Positions 11,091 through 22,884 of a stretch of DNA of 38,937 nucleotides are shown piece by piece. A program made the position numbers and the translations under genes. The stretch covers positions 1,977,574-2,016,510 of the forward strand of contig LSYV01000011.1 in assembly GCA_001584585.1 (NCBI GenBank). The letters are read 5' to 3'. This stretch comes from Gonium pectorale. Its lineage: Eukaryota > Chlorophyta > Chlorophyceae > Chlamydomonadales > Volvocaceae. Numbering within the stretch: position 1 is the first letter of the stretch; every line of letters starts with the position of its first letter. A model generated the notes under the pieces. The model saw only the letters and a list, made by a program, of their open reading frames with translations, had not been told where the DNA came from and searched no databases.

Positions 11091-14000
11091 CTAGAAGTCA
11101 TCCTTATCCTCCTCCTCCAGAGCCTTCGCCAGCTCCTCCTCTGCGGCCAAGCGCTCGGCGCGCTCCTCGCTGGTCTCCGTCTTGTGCCTGCGTGTCATGT
11201 GTTTCATCGTCAAGCTCGTTTTGCACGGTACCACAGGCCCGATGCAACGCCCGACAGCCCCCACGTCCCAAGCGCCCACCTGTGCGCGTCCGGCTCGAAG
11301 CGCATGGCCTTGATGGCCTCGTTGTGCAGGTCCAGGCAGAAGGCAATGCGCGCGTGGAAGGCGGCCTGCGGCTCGCACGTCGAGTACACGTCCACGCGCT
11401 CGCGGCTCGCGACGAAGCCGCCCTCGTGGTCAATCACCGCGTCGATGCCGCCGTCGCGGATGGCCTTTGCCACAATGTACTCTGCGTGCGGGGGCCGGCC
11501 CGGGGCAAGAGAGGTTGCCAAGCGGGCTCGCTGGAGAAGCTCTCAACACAAAGCGCCGGCCCGGATTTGGGATAGGAAGGAGGGGTGCAGGAGGGATGGG
11601 GTACGAAACCGGACATGCTCCAGAGTATCAGTACCAGCCCGTACGAGGCGCGCAGGAGCGTACTTGATGTGGAACAACGCACCCGCGTCCTCCGCGCTGG
11701 CCAGGTGCAGCTTGGAGGCGATCTCCGCCAGGCTGATGCGGCTGTAGGCCAGGTTGATGCGGCGCAGGCCGATGCGGATGACGTTCTGGTGCAGCCGCGT
11801 GATCAGGTTGTGCGTGCGGTCAGCCAGGAACACTGACGAGTGGCGGTCAGCCACCTGGCGGTGTGGGAGGTGGAAGCAGGAGGGCGGGGTGTGGGAGGTT
11901 GTTTAGAGCTGCGGCACGCCAGGCAGGTGGCTGAAGATGCCTGTGCAGCCGTACCAATTGAGAGCACGTTGCATGTCACGCGCGGGCCCCAAGTCCGACC
12001 TCCGGATAGGCACGCGCCCCTGCCGGCCCCTGTTCCCAGGGCCCCAGCTCTTAAGTTCGTCAGAAGCCAATACGTCTGCCCCAATCGGTCCACGAGCCCC
12101 TGATACCACAGCAAGCCCTACGCCAACGATACCCAAACTCACCAGCCCCCTCACCAGCCCAAGCCCCCCATCTCAACCCAGCCACGCATAGCCACCACGA
12201 ACCTGCTTGAAGGCGATGGTGTCGCCCGCCTTGACGCTCTGCGTAAGCTCAAAGTACGGCTGCAGCGCCGCCGACATGCCGGGCTGCGCGAACTCGGTGC
12301 GGTCGGGGATCTCGCCCAGCAACAGACGTACCAGGATGAGCCACTTGGACACCGTGATGCGGAAGCCGTGCGCAATGGTGGGCGCGCGCCGCAGCGACTG
12401 GGAGGAGGGGGGCAGAAGGGAGATGGCGGTCAGGAGCTCGGCAAGCGTTCACATTAGGGAAGCGAACGCCGAGGCGCATTGCCATCCCATTCCTAACACA
12501 TTCTCCCTTGAGGGGAATGGGCAAGGGGCGGCGGAGCGCAAGGGCTGTGGAAGCTACACAGATGCGGGAGGGAAAGGGCAAGGCGGCTACCGCGGCGGAG
12601 GAACGACGGCGGATTTGGGGGACCGAGGGCGGGGTTCTGGCACATGTTGCGGGAAGCGTAGTGCTCAGAGCGGCTCAGTGCAGGCGGTCTAGCAGCAGCG
12701 GCAGTGAGCACCCCGTCGCGGTCTGAATCGGCGCACGCGCTACCTTGCGTCCTCCTCGGCCCAGCCGCCCCCGACCTAAGACGTTGACAATGCCCTCTTC
12801 CAAGGCTGCTGGGATCAGGGCCGCGACGCTTGCGTCGGCAGCACTCACCCCTCACAATTGAAGTGACCCACCGATATCCCGCACAAGGACGCCAGCCATA
12901 GGCTTCTCTGCCATTGATGTGCGTTTCCCTCCGGGTCTGACCAGCTGTCGCATCTCATGTCCCACAACAACCGCATCAACCGCGCCTCCCCAACCCTTGT
13001 ACACTCCCCTCTGCCAGCAGTAATAGTTTACCCCTACAGCAGTTCGGCCCCCCGTACTGAGAACCAGTTCCCGTTTCCCTTACCACTGCCCTACCTGCTG
13101 CAGGCAGTCCTTGGCCTCGGTGTACTCGAGCTGGATGGTCCGGATGCGGCCCAGGTAGTAGAGGTAGCGGCAGTACTGCTGGCCGCTGCGGAACTGGTCC
13201 GCCTTCTGGGCCTTGCTGCGGAACTTCTCAGCCTGGCAGCGACAGGCACGGCAGCGGCATTCCGCGGGGGGAAGCATATGAGGCGGGAACCCAGCGACGC
13301 CGGACTCGCGCTTGGCCAGCGGGCCAGGAGGCAGCAGCGGAGACTTTCAAGTGGAAGCGAGTGGTGGCGCGGTAACAGTGCGGGGCGCCGAGCGAGCGGG
13401 CTGCACCGGGACGGGTGAGGTTCCGGCACACCCACAAGACGGTATTCGCGCGCAACCGCACGCCCGACCATCGTTCGCCTCTGCCCTTGCAACGTGCGCC
13501 AGTGCCCATGAAACGCCGCCGCCGCGGTGCACCCGCCGTACCTGGTCGTACAGGTTGTAGTGCAGGTAGTTCCGCAGCAGCAGGTTCATGAGTGTCTCCT
13601 GGCCGATGGCGTCGTGCCGCAGGACGGCCGTGCGGTGCAGCCCCAGCAGCGTGCTGCATGGGGAGGTAGCGGAGGGGCCGGGGTGAGGAATGGCAACGTG
13701 TACATACTAGAGGGATACTGGAGTGAATACATCCACTCTCAATGTTACAATAGTGAACTCCCAAAATCACATTTGACCCAAGGCGGTACGGTCCGCTGTG
13801 CGGCCACTGAAACCTTGGAACGGCACAGCACCGTCGCCCGTCGCCACAGCAAGCACCTCCCGCGCCACCATCAGGTCGGCCCAGGCCATCCCCAGGTTAC
13901 CGCCCACCAGCGCGCCTGCCCACCTGCGGATGCTGGCCAGGTCCCCCGACTGCTCGTAGGCGAGGCCGTAGTAGTAGTAGATGCGCGCCGCGATCACGTC

Positions 14001-15169
14001 CAGCGTGCGCCGGTTGATGGAAGACAGCCGCGAGACCGCGTTGTCCGCCACGGCCTTGGCCTGGAGTAGTGGCAAGGGAGGGAACGAGCTATAGAAGCTA
14101 TGCTGCGGCCACAGGGCTTGCTGGCTGAGGTCGCAGGTTGCGAGGCTGGCTGTGCAGCGAAAATGATAGGGATTATGCGGCTGGCGCTGGGGCGAAAAAG
14201 CCCAGCGTCCCGCGCCGCTCGACACCCTGCTAGTCGGGAGATCAGGATGATCGCGTGTCAGCCGTTGCGCAACCAGCGCCCACTGGCAAGTCCTCCCCAG
14301 CGGTGTAGGGGGTAGTGCCCTCGCGGGGAGGCGCTTTGCCCAGCACACGAGCGCACCCAACTCTTTGGCACATGTCACGATTGATTGGCGGCATCCCGTC
14401 GCAGGGCCATCCTCCCTCACAATTGCGATATGCGCGGAGAGCCGACTGCGCGCAGGGACGCGCCGTGGGGTGTGCCGACAGAGTGCGCCTTCGTGCATCC
14501 GCCTGATCCCTCGAGAACTTCCTCACAACCGCTCTGCCACGAGCCCCTGTCACCGCGTGGAACTCCGCCAGGACGTTGCATCATCACTGCAGCCACCTCC
14601 CTGACTGCCGTGCGTGCAAAACGGCCCCACCGACGCACCAGGTTCCATTGCTTGCTGTCGGAGAGGAGCAGCAGCACTATGAGATAGGAGTACAGCTCCA
14701 CCTCCGGGATGACGGTGGACGCCTCGCACTGCGGCGATGTGGTCGCCTCCTCCGCGTCCATGCTGCTGCTCGCCGCCTGTGCGGGCCAGGGTGGCGCATC
14801 AGAGGGCAGTGACGGTGCATATCCCCCCTCGTTTTTTCCCCAGCTGCTGGAGTATGGTAAGGGAAGGGTGCAGTGTCGCACCTGGTCGACATGGGTTGAG
14901 AGGAAAGCACGGGACTCAAGGTCCGTCGGGAGTGTCCGCTGCAGGAACGCCTTCACAATCGATGGCGTGAGCTGTTTCCGCACGCTTGCGGTCTGTCGCA
15001 AGAGGCGCCCGATCAACAGGCGGGTGTCTTTGGTCTTGACGGATTTCTCCACCAGCGCCACCACGGCCTTCAGCTTCTCCTCGACCGTCACGACCGCTGG
15101 AGCCGGAGCAGCAGGAGCTGGCTCTGCAGCGCCATTGGCCTTTTGGGACTCGTCCTTGTCGATGTCCAT
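11091..15169 (-). CDS. RPN3: 26S proteasome regulatory lid subunit RPN3/PSMD3
   Basis: Non-ATPase lid subunit of the 19S regulatory particle, a PCI-domain scaffold needed for assembly of the 26S proteasome in cytosol and nucleus. Nine exons: 15169-14882, 14776-14639, 14060-13924, 13653-13542, 13232-13095, 12397-12203, 11854-11683, 11481-11280, 11187-11091. All phases agree, giving 492 aa, very close to the plant length. An Ala/Pro-rich acidic N-terminus leads into helical repeats ([19 protein letters not shown], about 206-224). The PCI region follows, with [10 protein letters not shown] near 299-308, [26 protein letters not shown] and [15 protein letters not shown]. The tail ends [10 protein letters not shown], the conserved acidic end. 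It is close to plant RPN3 throughout. A TATATAAA stands about 200 bp upstream and a TGTAA follows the stop. Nothing suggests decay. Confidence 0.97.
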
Positions 15170-15369
15170 TTCAGATCTTCGCGCTCATTAACTGAAGGGG
15201 GTAGTTCTCTGGTGTTCAAAATGCAACTTTAAAAGAAACAATTGGATGCGCACAATGATGCTTGATCGGCAGGCCTGCCGACCCTGTAACTACTTCACGC
15301 GATGACTGTACGAAATAGCGCTCAGCGCATACCCTCCGGGGGAATGCGCTGAACACAATCAATGATACA

Positions 15370-15377
15370 TTTATATA
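15370..15377 (-). promoter_or_regulatory. TATA-like box upstream of RPN3
   Basis: TATATAAA on the minus strand, about 200 bp upstream of the RPN3 ATG, within an A/T-richer stretch (15220-15400) that contrasts with the GC-rich surroundings. Nearby, CAGCGCAT (15323-15330) and ATGCGCTG (15344-15351) form an 8-bp inverted pair. Position and orientation fit an RPN3 core promoter. Confidence 0.45.
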
Positions 15378-15480
15378 CTTAATGCAGTGCGCGGGAGGGC
15401 GTCGCCATTCCCACACGTTCTCGGCCAAGGCCCCCTCCACTCCAAATAACTCCAACACAAGACCTTATCGATCTATTGGC

Positions 15481-17100
15481 ATCGGGGGTTGCTAAGCATT
15501 GGGCGGAGCTCCGCACAGGATATCTGTCGAAGTACCCGCCAACTCCTGGCGCAGCACGGCGCAGCTAGACAATCCGGAGAGGTGGCATTGCTCGCTACCC
15601 GTTCGCTTGACAAGCACGTTTGCATATTCCGACACACTGCAGGCTTCTTTCCAGGCAGTGAGAGCCCATGGTCAAGCAAGGCCCTGGCGTCGAATCTTTT
15701 AGACGTGCGAGGCAAGGTTAGACCTGCCATCCAGTAGCTGTTACAGCGTGCGCATTTTTGCTACTGCCCCGGCCCCAACGGGCCCCGGCGCCCGGCGGCA
15801 CTATCACAAACTAATACGCGGTAAGCCGACCCGTAAGCAGCAAGCCATAGTCTCAATTGCAGCGCAGATCCCCTTCAATCCGGGAAAAAGCGTGCAGCCC
15901 TCAACGGCCATTGATTCCCGACATATACCGACGCCAGCCAGCCCAGCTTCGTCTAGGCGGCAGGGGCATCTGCTTCAAGGCAGCGCCGGTGATCACCACG
16001 ACCCCTTGAAGGTAGAAGCGCCCAAAGTCACGAATCTCCCCAGCCGCCCCAACACAGAAGTCCTGCTCGAAGCTGATTCCGCCGCTTCGCCGCTACGGCC
16101 CCACAACCACAGGGGCCGTCACCAAGGCAGGGGGGGAATATGCACAGACCAGCATGTTCGCAGGTCCTGCAGGTCCCAAGCACCACCAGAAACGCATCCA
16201 AATCAGAGGCCCGACGGGAGGGTGGGATGGCGAACCGGCATCGAGGTGCGAGGTGCCAGGCAGCAGCCGCCAACAGGCCATTTCCCCGCCCTGCCGTCGC
16301 CCTGGTGGTGCAGGCACGGGCCGCCTGCACACGGGCGATAGCGTCGCCTCGCGGCAGTAGCCGCTGAAGGCGACGAACAAGAGCGGCCCCCAGGGAGCCC
16401 TTTTCTGTTTCAGACTGCAAGCGCCAGCTGCCTGCAAAGCGTGAGAAGGCAGCGGGGCTGGTGTCAGGGGCGGGGCGGGCGTTGAGCAGTCATCCTTGTG
16501 TGGTTCTCCCAAAATGCTTACCCGCCACCTACTGCGCGCTCTCCTGATGCCAGGCCCACCGGACCCAGGCGACAGGCACGTTGCCACACCAGGCGGTATG
16601 GAGCCAGAGCAAAGTTAATACCGTACACGGCACACGGCCAGCACTCAGCCTTTGGCTCGGTACTGGGCCATTTGCCAGTACTGCGCCTCGCAGGTGGCAA
16701 CCAACCAATCCCTTTGCTGGCAGCGGACGCGGCCTCGGTAAGGGTCATGCCTGGCATACGGGGTACGGGACACGTACCTCACGGCGAGGGTGGCGCCAAG
16801 CCGTTGGGCCGCATAGTGAACGTCGCGATAACTGGAAAGGGCTGCGGACGTGGCCCCGCTGAGGAGGAGCTCCACCAGCGCCACCTCGGCCACCGTGATT
16901 TCACTTCTTTTCCACCGCCAAGCAGCCCAAGAAGCACGGCCGGGCAAGCCGCGGCGATGCCGCCTGTTCGCCTCGGGGCTGCTACGGCGTGTCTGGAGTT
17001 CTGCGTCGCGCTTTTTGAACACCAGGCAGCGGCAGGTTGGAGGGCCGGGGGCGGCGTTCCACCGACATGCCCATCGCGCGCAGCTTCGCGTCTAGCTGAG
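15481..17100 (-). other. Unresolved stretch, possible minus-strand coding segments
   Basis: No recognisable gene. On the minus strand two frames stay open for over 120 codons: 17022-16645, containing EVALVELLLSG and YAAQRLGATLAVRY, and 16420-16028, containing ARACTTRATAGRGNGLLAA. The second faintly recalls the start of a SET domain (AGRG-x-GLLAA), but the rest does not support it. A minus-strand TGTAA at 15741-15745 would fit a gene ending near 16028. No consistent multi-exon model could be built. The segments may instead be the long 3' part of the KxDL gene, a decayed gene, or chance. Confidence 0.3.
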
Positions 17101-17200
17101 AGAACAAATTTGCATGGAATGGGTGCCGGAGAGAAGAAGGCCGTCCTGCCTTTTTGGCACACAGCCAACCCCGACAGCCGCATGGCCGGCAGCCAGATGC

Positions 17201-17866
17201 TCATCCGCGCGGCTTCAGCTGGCGTTCCACGGCCCTGAGGGAGTTGCGCGAGGTGCGGTGAGCCGGTGGAACCACGTTGCGATGAGCGGAGCATACCTTG
17301 GTGGAAATTAAGAAGCCAAGGGAACGGGAGATTGTGTAGAGAGAAAGGAGTTCGGTTTGGGGAGTTAGCAGTGCTGCTTGCCTCGATTTCAGGGCTGCAG
17401 GACCTGAATACAAATACTGGTCCCCCTTGAAGCCCCGCCCGTCCGCCCCGCATCCTGGACTGGCGCCAGGCGGATCGGCATGGCCTGTGAGCCATTCCCG
17501 GCCCCAATCTCCCTGCTCGCCCCGTACCTCGCCAAACACTGGGCTACACCTGCACACGTACCCGAGTGCCTTGTACGCCGCGTCCATGTCCCCACGCATG
17601 CTTGCCATGTCGGCAGCGACTCGTGGCCCCACACTGCGGAGGGACGCCAGCGCGGCCGTGAGCGAGGCGTTGCAGCCCGCGAGCCGCTCCCGCATGGCCC
17701 GCAGCCGGCCCAGCCTGCGGCCGTGCAGGGTCGCGCAGCAATAACAAGTGTGATCTAGCGTCTCAACACTGTGACAGGTGTCGACCGGCCAAACGACTTA
17801 CGCGAGCAACTGCTCTCGCTGGACGGCCTCAAGCGCCTCCACGATTGAATTCTCCGACTCTGCCAT
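17201..17866 (-). CDS. KxDL-domain protein (BORC/BLOC-1-like subunit)
   Basis: A small coiled-coil protein of the KxDL family. In animals KXD1 belongs to the BORC/BLOC-1-related complexes on lysosomes; plants have homologs of unknown role. Exons 17866-17802, 17714-17562 and 17234-17201 join in phase to give 83 aa. The sequence starts MAESENSIVEALEAVQ. A long helix leads to the signature MRGDMDAAYKAL (about 60-71), equivalent to the family's MK-x-DL-x-x-I motif, here with Met replacing the Leu. The last exon is uncertain. Joining exon 2 through a later donor (after GGGTAC) to 17095-16982, which has an excellent TTTGTTCTCTCAG acceptor, gives an equally good KxDL ending (LDAKLRAMGM) and a longer tail. 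The gene is divergent from the amidohydrolase gene with 165 bp between start codons. Confidence 0.65.
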
Positions 17867-18031
17867 TAGTGGCGGTGTAGGGTTGTGTTGCATCTGCGAG
17901 TGCTTTGCATAGGCGGTTTGTGCAGTACAGGATCCGCCATGTGGTGTCGCCATGTGCTGCCGCTTTTCCACTACGAATCCGCACTGTAAGGCCGCAGCAG
18001 CAACGCGAACGGACTTGGCTGGGCGGCACCA
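17867..18031. promoter_or_regulatory. Divergent promoter, KxDL gene / ureidoglycolate amidohydrolase
   Basis: Only 165 bp separate the two outward-pointing start codons, so both 5' UTRs and core promoters must fit here unless the upstream UTRs are nearly absent. No TATA box is visible in either direction. Shared control is possible but not shown. Confidence 0.5.
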
Positions 18032-21000
18032 ATGCGGTCGGCAGCCCCCCACCCTCCCGCAGCGAGAATGCTGTCCCTGGCTGTCACGCTGGCCATCCTG
18101 GCCGTCAGCTGCTCCGGTCAGTCGGTTCAGGTGGACGGCAACAAAGTCGTCGACACGGTGAGACGGCCCACGGCGGCTCGGGATGACAGCGACGCTTATG
18201 CATACCCCACACAAACCGGGAGTGTCTCATGATCTTGCGTGCCGGTTGCAGTTGACAAGGCTGGCGAACTTCTCGGACCACGAGAACCCCGCGGTCACGC
18301 GCATCCTCTTCTCGCCGAATGACATGCTCGCTCGCACGTGGGTGCTCCCGGCGCGTGCCTTTCCTCTTTCCCAACTCCGACCTCAAGCGCAAACCAACGT
18401 GGTGTTATTCCCTCAGGTTCGTCAAGGACCTTATGCGCGACGCCAACCTCATTGTCAGGTGCGGGGCCTTCTCCAAAAGCTCATCAGCCCATAGCCTCCC
18501 GAATGGCCCCTGCTGCGGTCAATCCCGTGGCTCTACGTGCGCTTGCTGCTCACTCCAATGACCTGTTTGCAGGGAGGATAAGATGGGCAACATCTTTGGT
18601 CGCTGGGAGGGCAGCAACCCATCCGCGGGTGTGGTGCTGACCGGGTCCCACTGTGACGCCATTCCCCTGGCGGGTCAGTTCCTGACGATGGAGGGGGCAG
18701 GAAAGGGCGAGACTCGCATGAGAACTCAACTGATTTAGCGACAACCGGTGGGGAGGCCAATGCAGTCATAATCCCACGGGCAGGAGGGTGAGAGGTGCGG
18801 AAGGAACGTCTGGCACTCAGACTGTTTGGAATGAAGGCATTCAATAGCGTTGCCTATTGGTAATCCCCACTGATTGAGTTGGGATCCCATCACCACTTGG
18901 TTGCGCCCAAGAGCAACCGCAGATGGAGACTGCCGGGCCCCTTTGGAACGCCAGAGGGGGCCCCAGCCGTTTGCGCATCACCCATATCACACCTTGAACA
19001 CCAGGGACCGCGCGCTCTCAGCCATTCTGCCTCGTAATGCGGCCCACACAAACCGCGCAGGCATGTACGACGGTACGCTGGGCGTGATAGGCGGCATTGA
19101 GGCCATTGCGGCGCTGCAACGCGCAGTGAGTATGGCAGGCGACCGCATAATGCGGCGCCGAATTGCCTGCACCTTGAAGTTCGTTTGGACGTCGTGCTTT
19201 CGCACGAGTCAACCTTCTTCCTCCTGCGCCTTCGCCGCCTCCATCCCTACCGCCGAAGTTGTCCGCATGGGCGCAGGCCGGACGCGTTCACCGAGTTTCC
19301 GGTGCTTGCCCCAGCCCGCCTCCCGACCCGCGATCAACCAACTCTCCTGGGCGTTGCTGTGCAACTCCCGCGCCACCCTGCTGCTGCACAGGGCTACAAG
19401 CCGGCCGCATCCATCGAGGTGCTCATGTTCACGTCCGAGGAGCCCACCCGCTTCGGGCTGTCGTGCTCGGGCAGCCGCGCGCTGGCGGGCGCTCTGGAGG
19501 CTGAGGTGCTGGAGTCCAAGCTGGACTCGGAGGGGCGGCACTTTGTGCAGGTGCGTGCGTGCGTACGTGTGCGCGGCCTCCGCGGCGGCCGTTGGACGGC
19601 TGAGCGCGTGCGCGGAGCCTGGGGCACCGGGTTACCTGGAGCCCTCGGAGCTTAGCCTGGGGCTGCGTAGGCGCGTGGGCTCGTGGGTTGCGGCTGCCTG
19701 CGACGATCCCAACTGCGCGGGTCCCCCGCCCGCATGCATGATGAGCAGCGACCCCACCCGCGCTGTGCGCCCTGCGTTCGCCCAACCCCCCCATATGGCT
19801 CATGCATCCCGCCGCTCTGCCACCCCCCCGACACCCCCCCCCCTCACGCGGCCCGCCCCCCTCACCCGCCCCGCATCCGTACCCCTGGGCAACCAGGTCG
19901 CCAACGAGGTGGGCTACGGCGCCTCCAGCACGCAGGAGATGCTGGACGCCACCAAGCTGGCCCCCGGGCAGGTGGCGCACTTTGTGGAGCTGCACATTGA
20001 GCAGGGTGGGTGGGAGCAATGAAGAAGGGAAATGTAAGGGCGAGCGGGTGTGGAGCGGGTGCGGGAGCGGAGCGCTGGCTATGGCGTCAAAGGGCAAGTA
20101 CGGGTTGCCCAGTGGGAGCACCTCCGTACGGCTTTCCTCCGTAAGGCTTTCCTCCGGCTGCGCCGTTATCTCGGCAGCGGTCTCTGCAGCATCTGCGGAC
20201 CATGCTGCGGGTCCAGCCTGAGGTCACCTTGCTCTCTCTTTTTCTAGCTTTGCCTTGCTCCTCCGCCTCCAGTCGGTGTACAACTGCAGGCGCCGATGAG
20301 CCAGTCATGCGGGCACAGCGCCGTATGCCTCCCGCATCAAGCCGCCCAGAATCGCGCACCGTGCCGCACACACACAAGGGCAACAATGCCCGCCCCCTTC
20401 GGTCGCGCCGTGTCCTTCCCCCGAGTCCTGATCCCCAACCCCGCTAGCGCGTACAGCTCCTCCACCAACCCACCCATACGCCATGCCCTATCTTCCTTAG
20501 GTCCGCATTCACCCCAATGCGGCCCCCTTGCCGCCAGGTCCGTTCTTGGAGGCTGAGGGCAAGGACATTGGCGTGGTGACGGCCATCGCCGCCCCCGCCG
20601 CCCTGGAGGTCGTGTTCGTGGGAGACGGGGGACACGCAGGCGGACAGCTCATGCCGGCCAGGTGTGGCCGGCTGGAGGTGGGGGGCGGTGAGGTGAATAG
20701 GACGGCTAGCGGGTGTTTGTGCATCCTGTGCGCGGTGAGTGCTGACCGCGTGCCGTGCATGTGCACCTTTGCCTTCCTTGGCAGTCGACAGCCTCATTTG
20801 GGACCAATTACTCACGCTCCAGCCCCAGTCCCATGTGCCATCAGAACCTAGTGCTTCTGGGCCCCACTGCTACCGCCTTCAACCTTCGCGCGTAATTCAC
20901 ACACCGGTAGGCCGTAAGTAGTCCCTGTCGTCTGCTCCCCCAGGAATGACGCGGGCCTGGCGGGCGCGGAGCTGGCCCTGGCCGTTGAGCGGCACGTGCT

Positions 21001-22884
21001 GGCGACCGGCAGTGTGGACACGGTGGGCACCACCGGCACCTTCGAGATCTCCCCGGGGGCCATCAACTCGGTGCCCCGGGAGGCGCGGCTGGCAATCGGT
21101 GGGTTCATGGCTGGGTGGGTGGGTGGATTGGCTGGATTGGGTGAGCCACGATGGGCACGTGGGATGCCGGAGACGACTTGGGGAGGGGCGTATGGAAATG
21201 CTGGAGAGTTGTAGGCAAAGATGAGATGGGGCAAGTCCTAACCCCTGCTATGGGATTCTAGTTCATGACACCTAGCGGACGTCCCTCCCCGTCCCCGTCT
21301 TGACACCGGCCAGACATTCGCGACATTGACGGCCCCCGCCGCGACTCGGTGGTGGCGGCCGTGCTGGAGAGCGCCCGGGAGATTGCCGAGCGGCGCAAGG
21401 TGCGTCTCACATTTGGCGGTGGGGGGTTGCAAAGCGTCCTTGTTCTCTGCGGGGGGAGGATGGAGTATGACAACACGGGTCCGGTGGCGTACTTGACAAG
21501 CAGCAGCATTCGTCCATGCGGGAAGGGAGGGGATGGAGGACGGGCCAGCCATTTTTTTGACAGTGTTGTTATGGGGCTGAGGGAGCGACAAGGCCGCACG
21601 GGGGGTTCACGTTTCGGGCCTGGGGGTCGTGCACGCGGGCGGAATTTCTGGGGAAACCAAGGGGCAATCGATATGCGACTGTGCAGCACTGTAGGCTTGA
21701 ATGGGATGTACACTACGAAGGAGAGAAGCAGGTCAGCCCGGATGCACCAGGTCGCATCGGGACATATTCCGGTCCCTCAAGGCTTTGACCGGGGGCCTCA
21801 AAGCGCACCGGTACGGAACTCAGACCCCGCCCCGGTGCGGACCCTATCTTGCCCGCTTCGCGCCGAGTGCGAGTGGTGTACTAATGGGGAAGTACTCGGG
21901 TCGATGCCTGCCGCATCGCCTGCTATGCCAGTGTCTTGCCGTCCCCCAGGCCGCATCCCCCAACACCCAAACATAGCTTCCGTGCGGGTGGCCGCGCCGG
22001 ACCGCCCACCTGCTCACCCGCCCGCCTTCCATCTCGCCTTCAGTGGAGCCATTAACTTCACGCTGCGCGCCCGCCCGTCCCCTCCCTTCCCCTCGAGACG
22101 GGACAAATGCTGCTGGCGCCCAGCTCGTCGTTGTTCATTCCTTTTCCCCTTCAACTCCCTTCCCCTCGGCTGGACAGGTCCGCATGAGCAGCCGCGTGAT
22201 CAACCAGGACCCGCCCGCCAGCAGCCACGACGACATTGTGTCCGCGGCGGCGTCCTCAGCGCAGCAGCTGGGGCTGTCCGTCAAGCACATGGTCTCGCGA
22301 GCGTACCACGACTCGCTGTTCATGGCGCGGTGAGGCTTGCTGGTAATGGAAAGGATTGGGGGGGGGTGCGAGTATCAAATGACACCGCCTTTAAGCCTCA
22401 CATATTGAAATCCCCCCGCAAACGCCCGCAAGGAGCGGTACGATGCGGCGGCAAAGGGCAGCTTTGTTTGTACCGAGTCGACTAGCGCATTGGCAGGGCC
22501 AGCGCCTTGGCGGGACGCCGGGCGGACCGGCTGCAGAAGCAGGGGGCCTGCCGCAGCCGGCCGCCAGGTGGACCATTTGCTATGTCCTAGCCCTCCTCGC
22601 ACCTTGCAGTTCCTTCGCCTCCGCCCCTGTTGGCGACGGCATGTTTACGGTGGCCCTCAACGGGCAACTACCACCTACCGAAAGCCAACGGCCCCGCTTC
22701 CCGGACCCGCCACCTCGCCTGCAGCGTGGCGCCCATGGGCATGATCTTCATCCCCTGCAAGAACGGCTGGAGCCACCGGCCCGATGAGTTTGCCAAGCCG
22801 GAGGACATTGCCAACGGGGTCAGCGTGCTGGCGCTCACTATGGCGCGGCTCTCGGGCGGCTCGTGGCCCAAGACCGAACTGTGA
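18032..22884 (+). CDS. UAH: Ureidoglycolate amidohydrolase (M20 family)
   Basis: Catalyses the last step of purine ureide breakdown: ureidoglycolate to glyoxylate, CO2 and ammonia. It is Mn-dependent and located in the ER in plants. Twelve exons: 18032-18157, 18252-18337, 18417-18458, 18573-18673, 19061-19125, 19392-19550, 19897-20005, 20538-20661, 20944-21098, 21314-21399, 22178-22329, 22725-22884. The product is 454 aa. Metal-binding residues are present: His111 in TGSHCDAIP, Asp122 in MYDG, Glu156/157 in FTSEEPTRFG, His226 in ELHIEQG and His395 in RAYHDSLF. VINQDPPA and DAIP favour UAH over allantoate amidohydrolase. The N-terminus has a hydrophobic segment (MLSLAVTLAILAVSCSG), a clear signal peptide; the second ATG at 18068 would place it at the very start and may be the true one. 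TGTAA follows at 23560. Confidence 0.96.

Noticed and set aside
21349..22485. 378-codon plus-strand open frame
   Set aside because: It runs through two introns of the amidohydrolase gene, and only short parts overlap true exons. The spliced model matches the family end to end.
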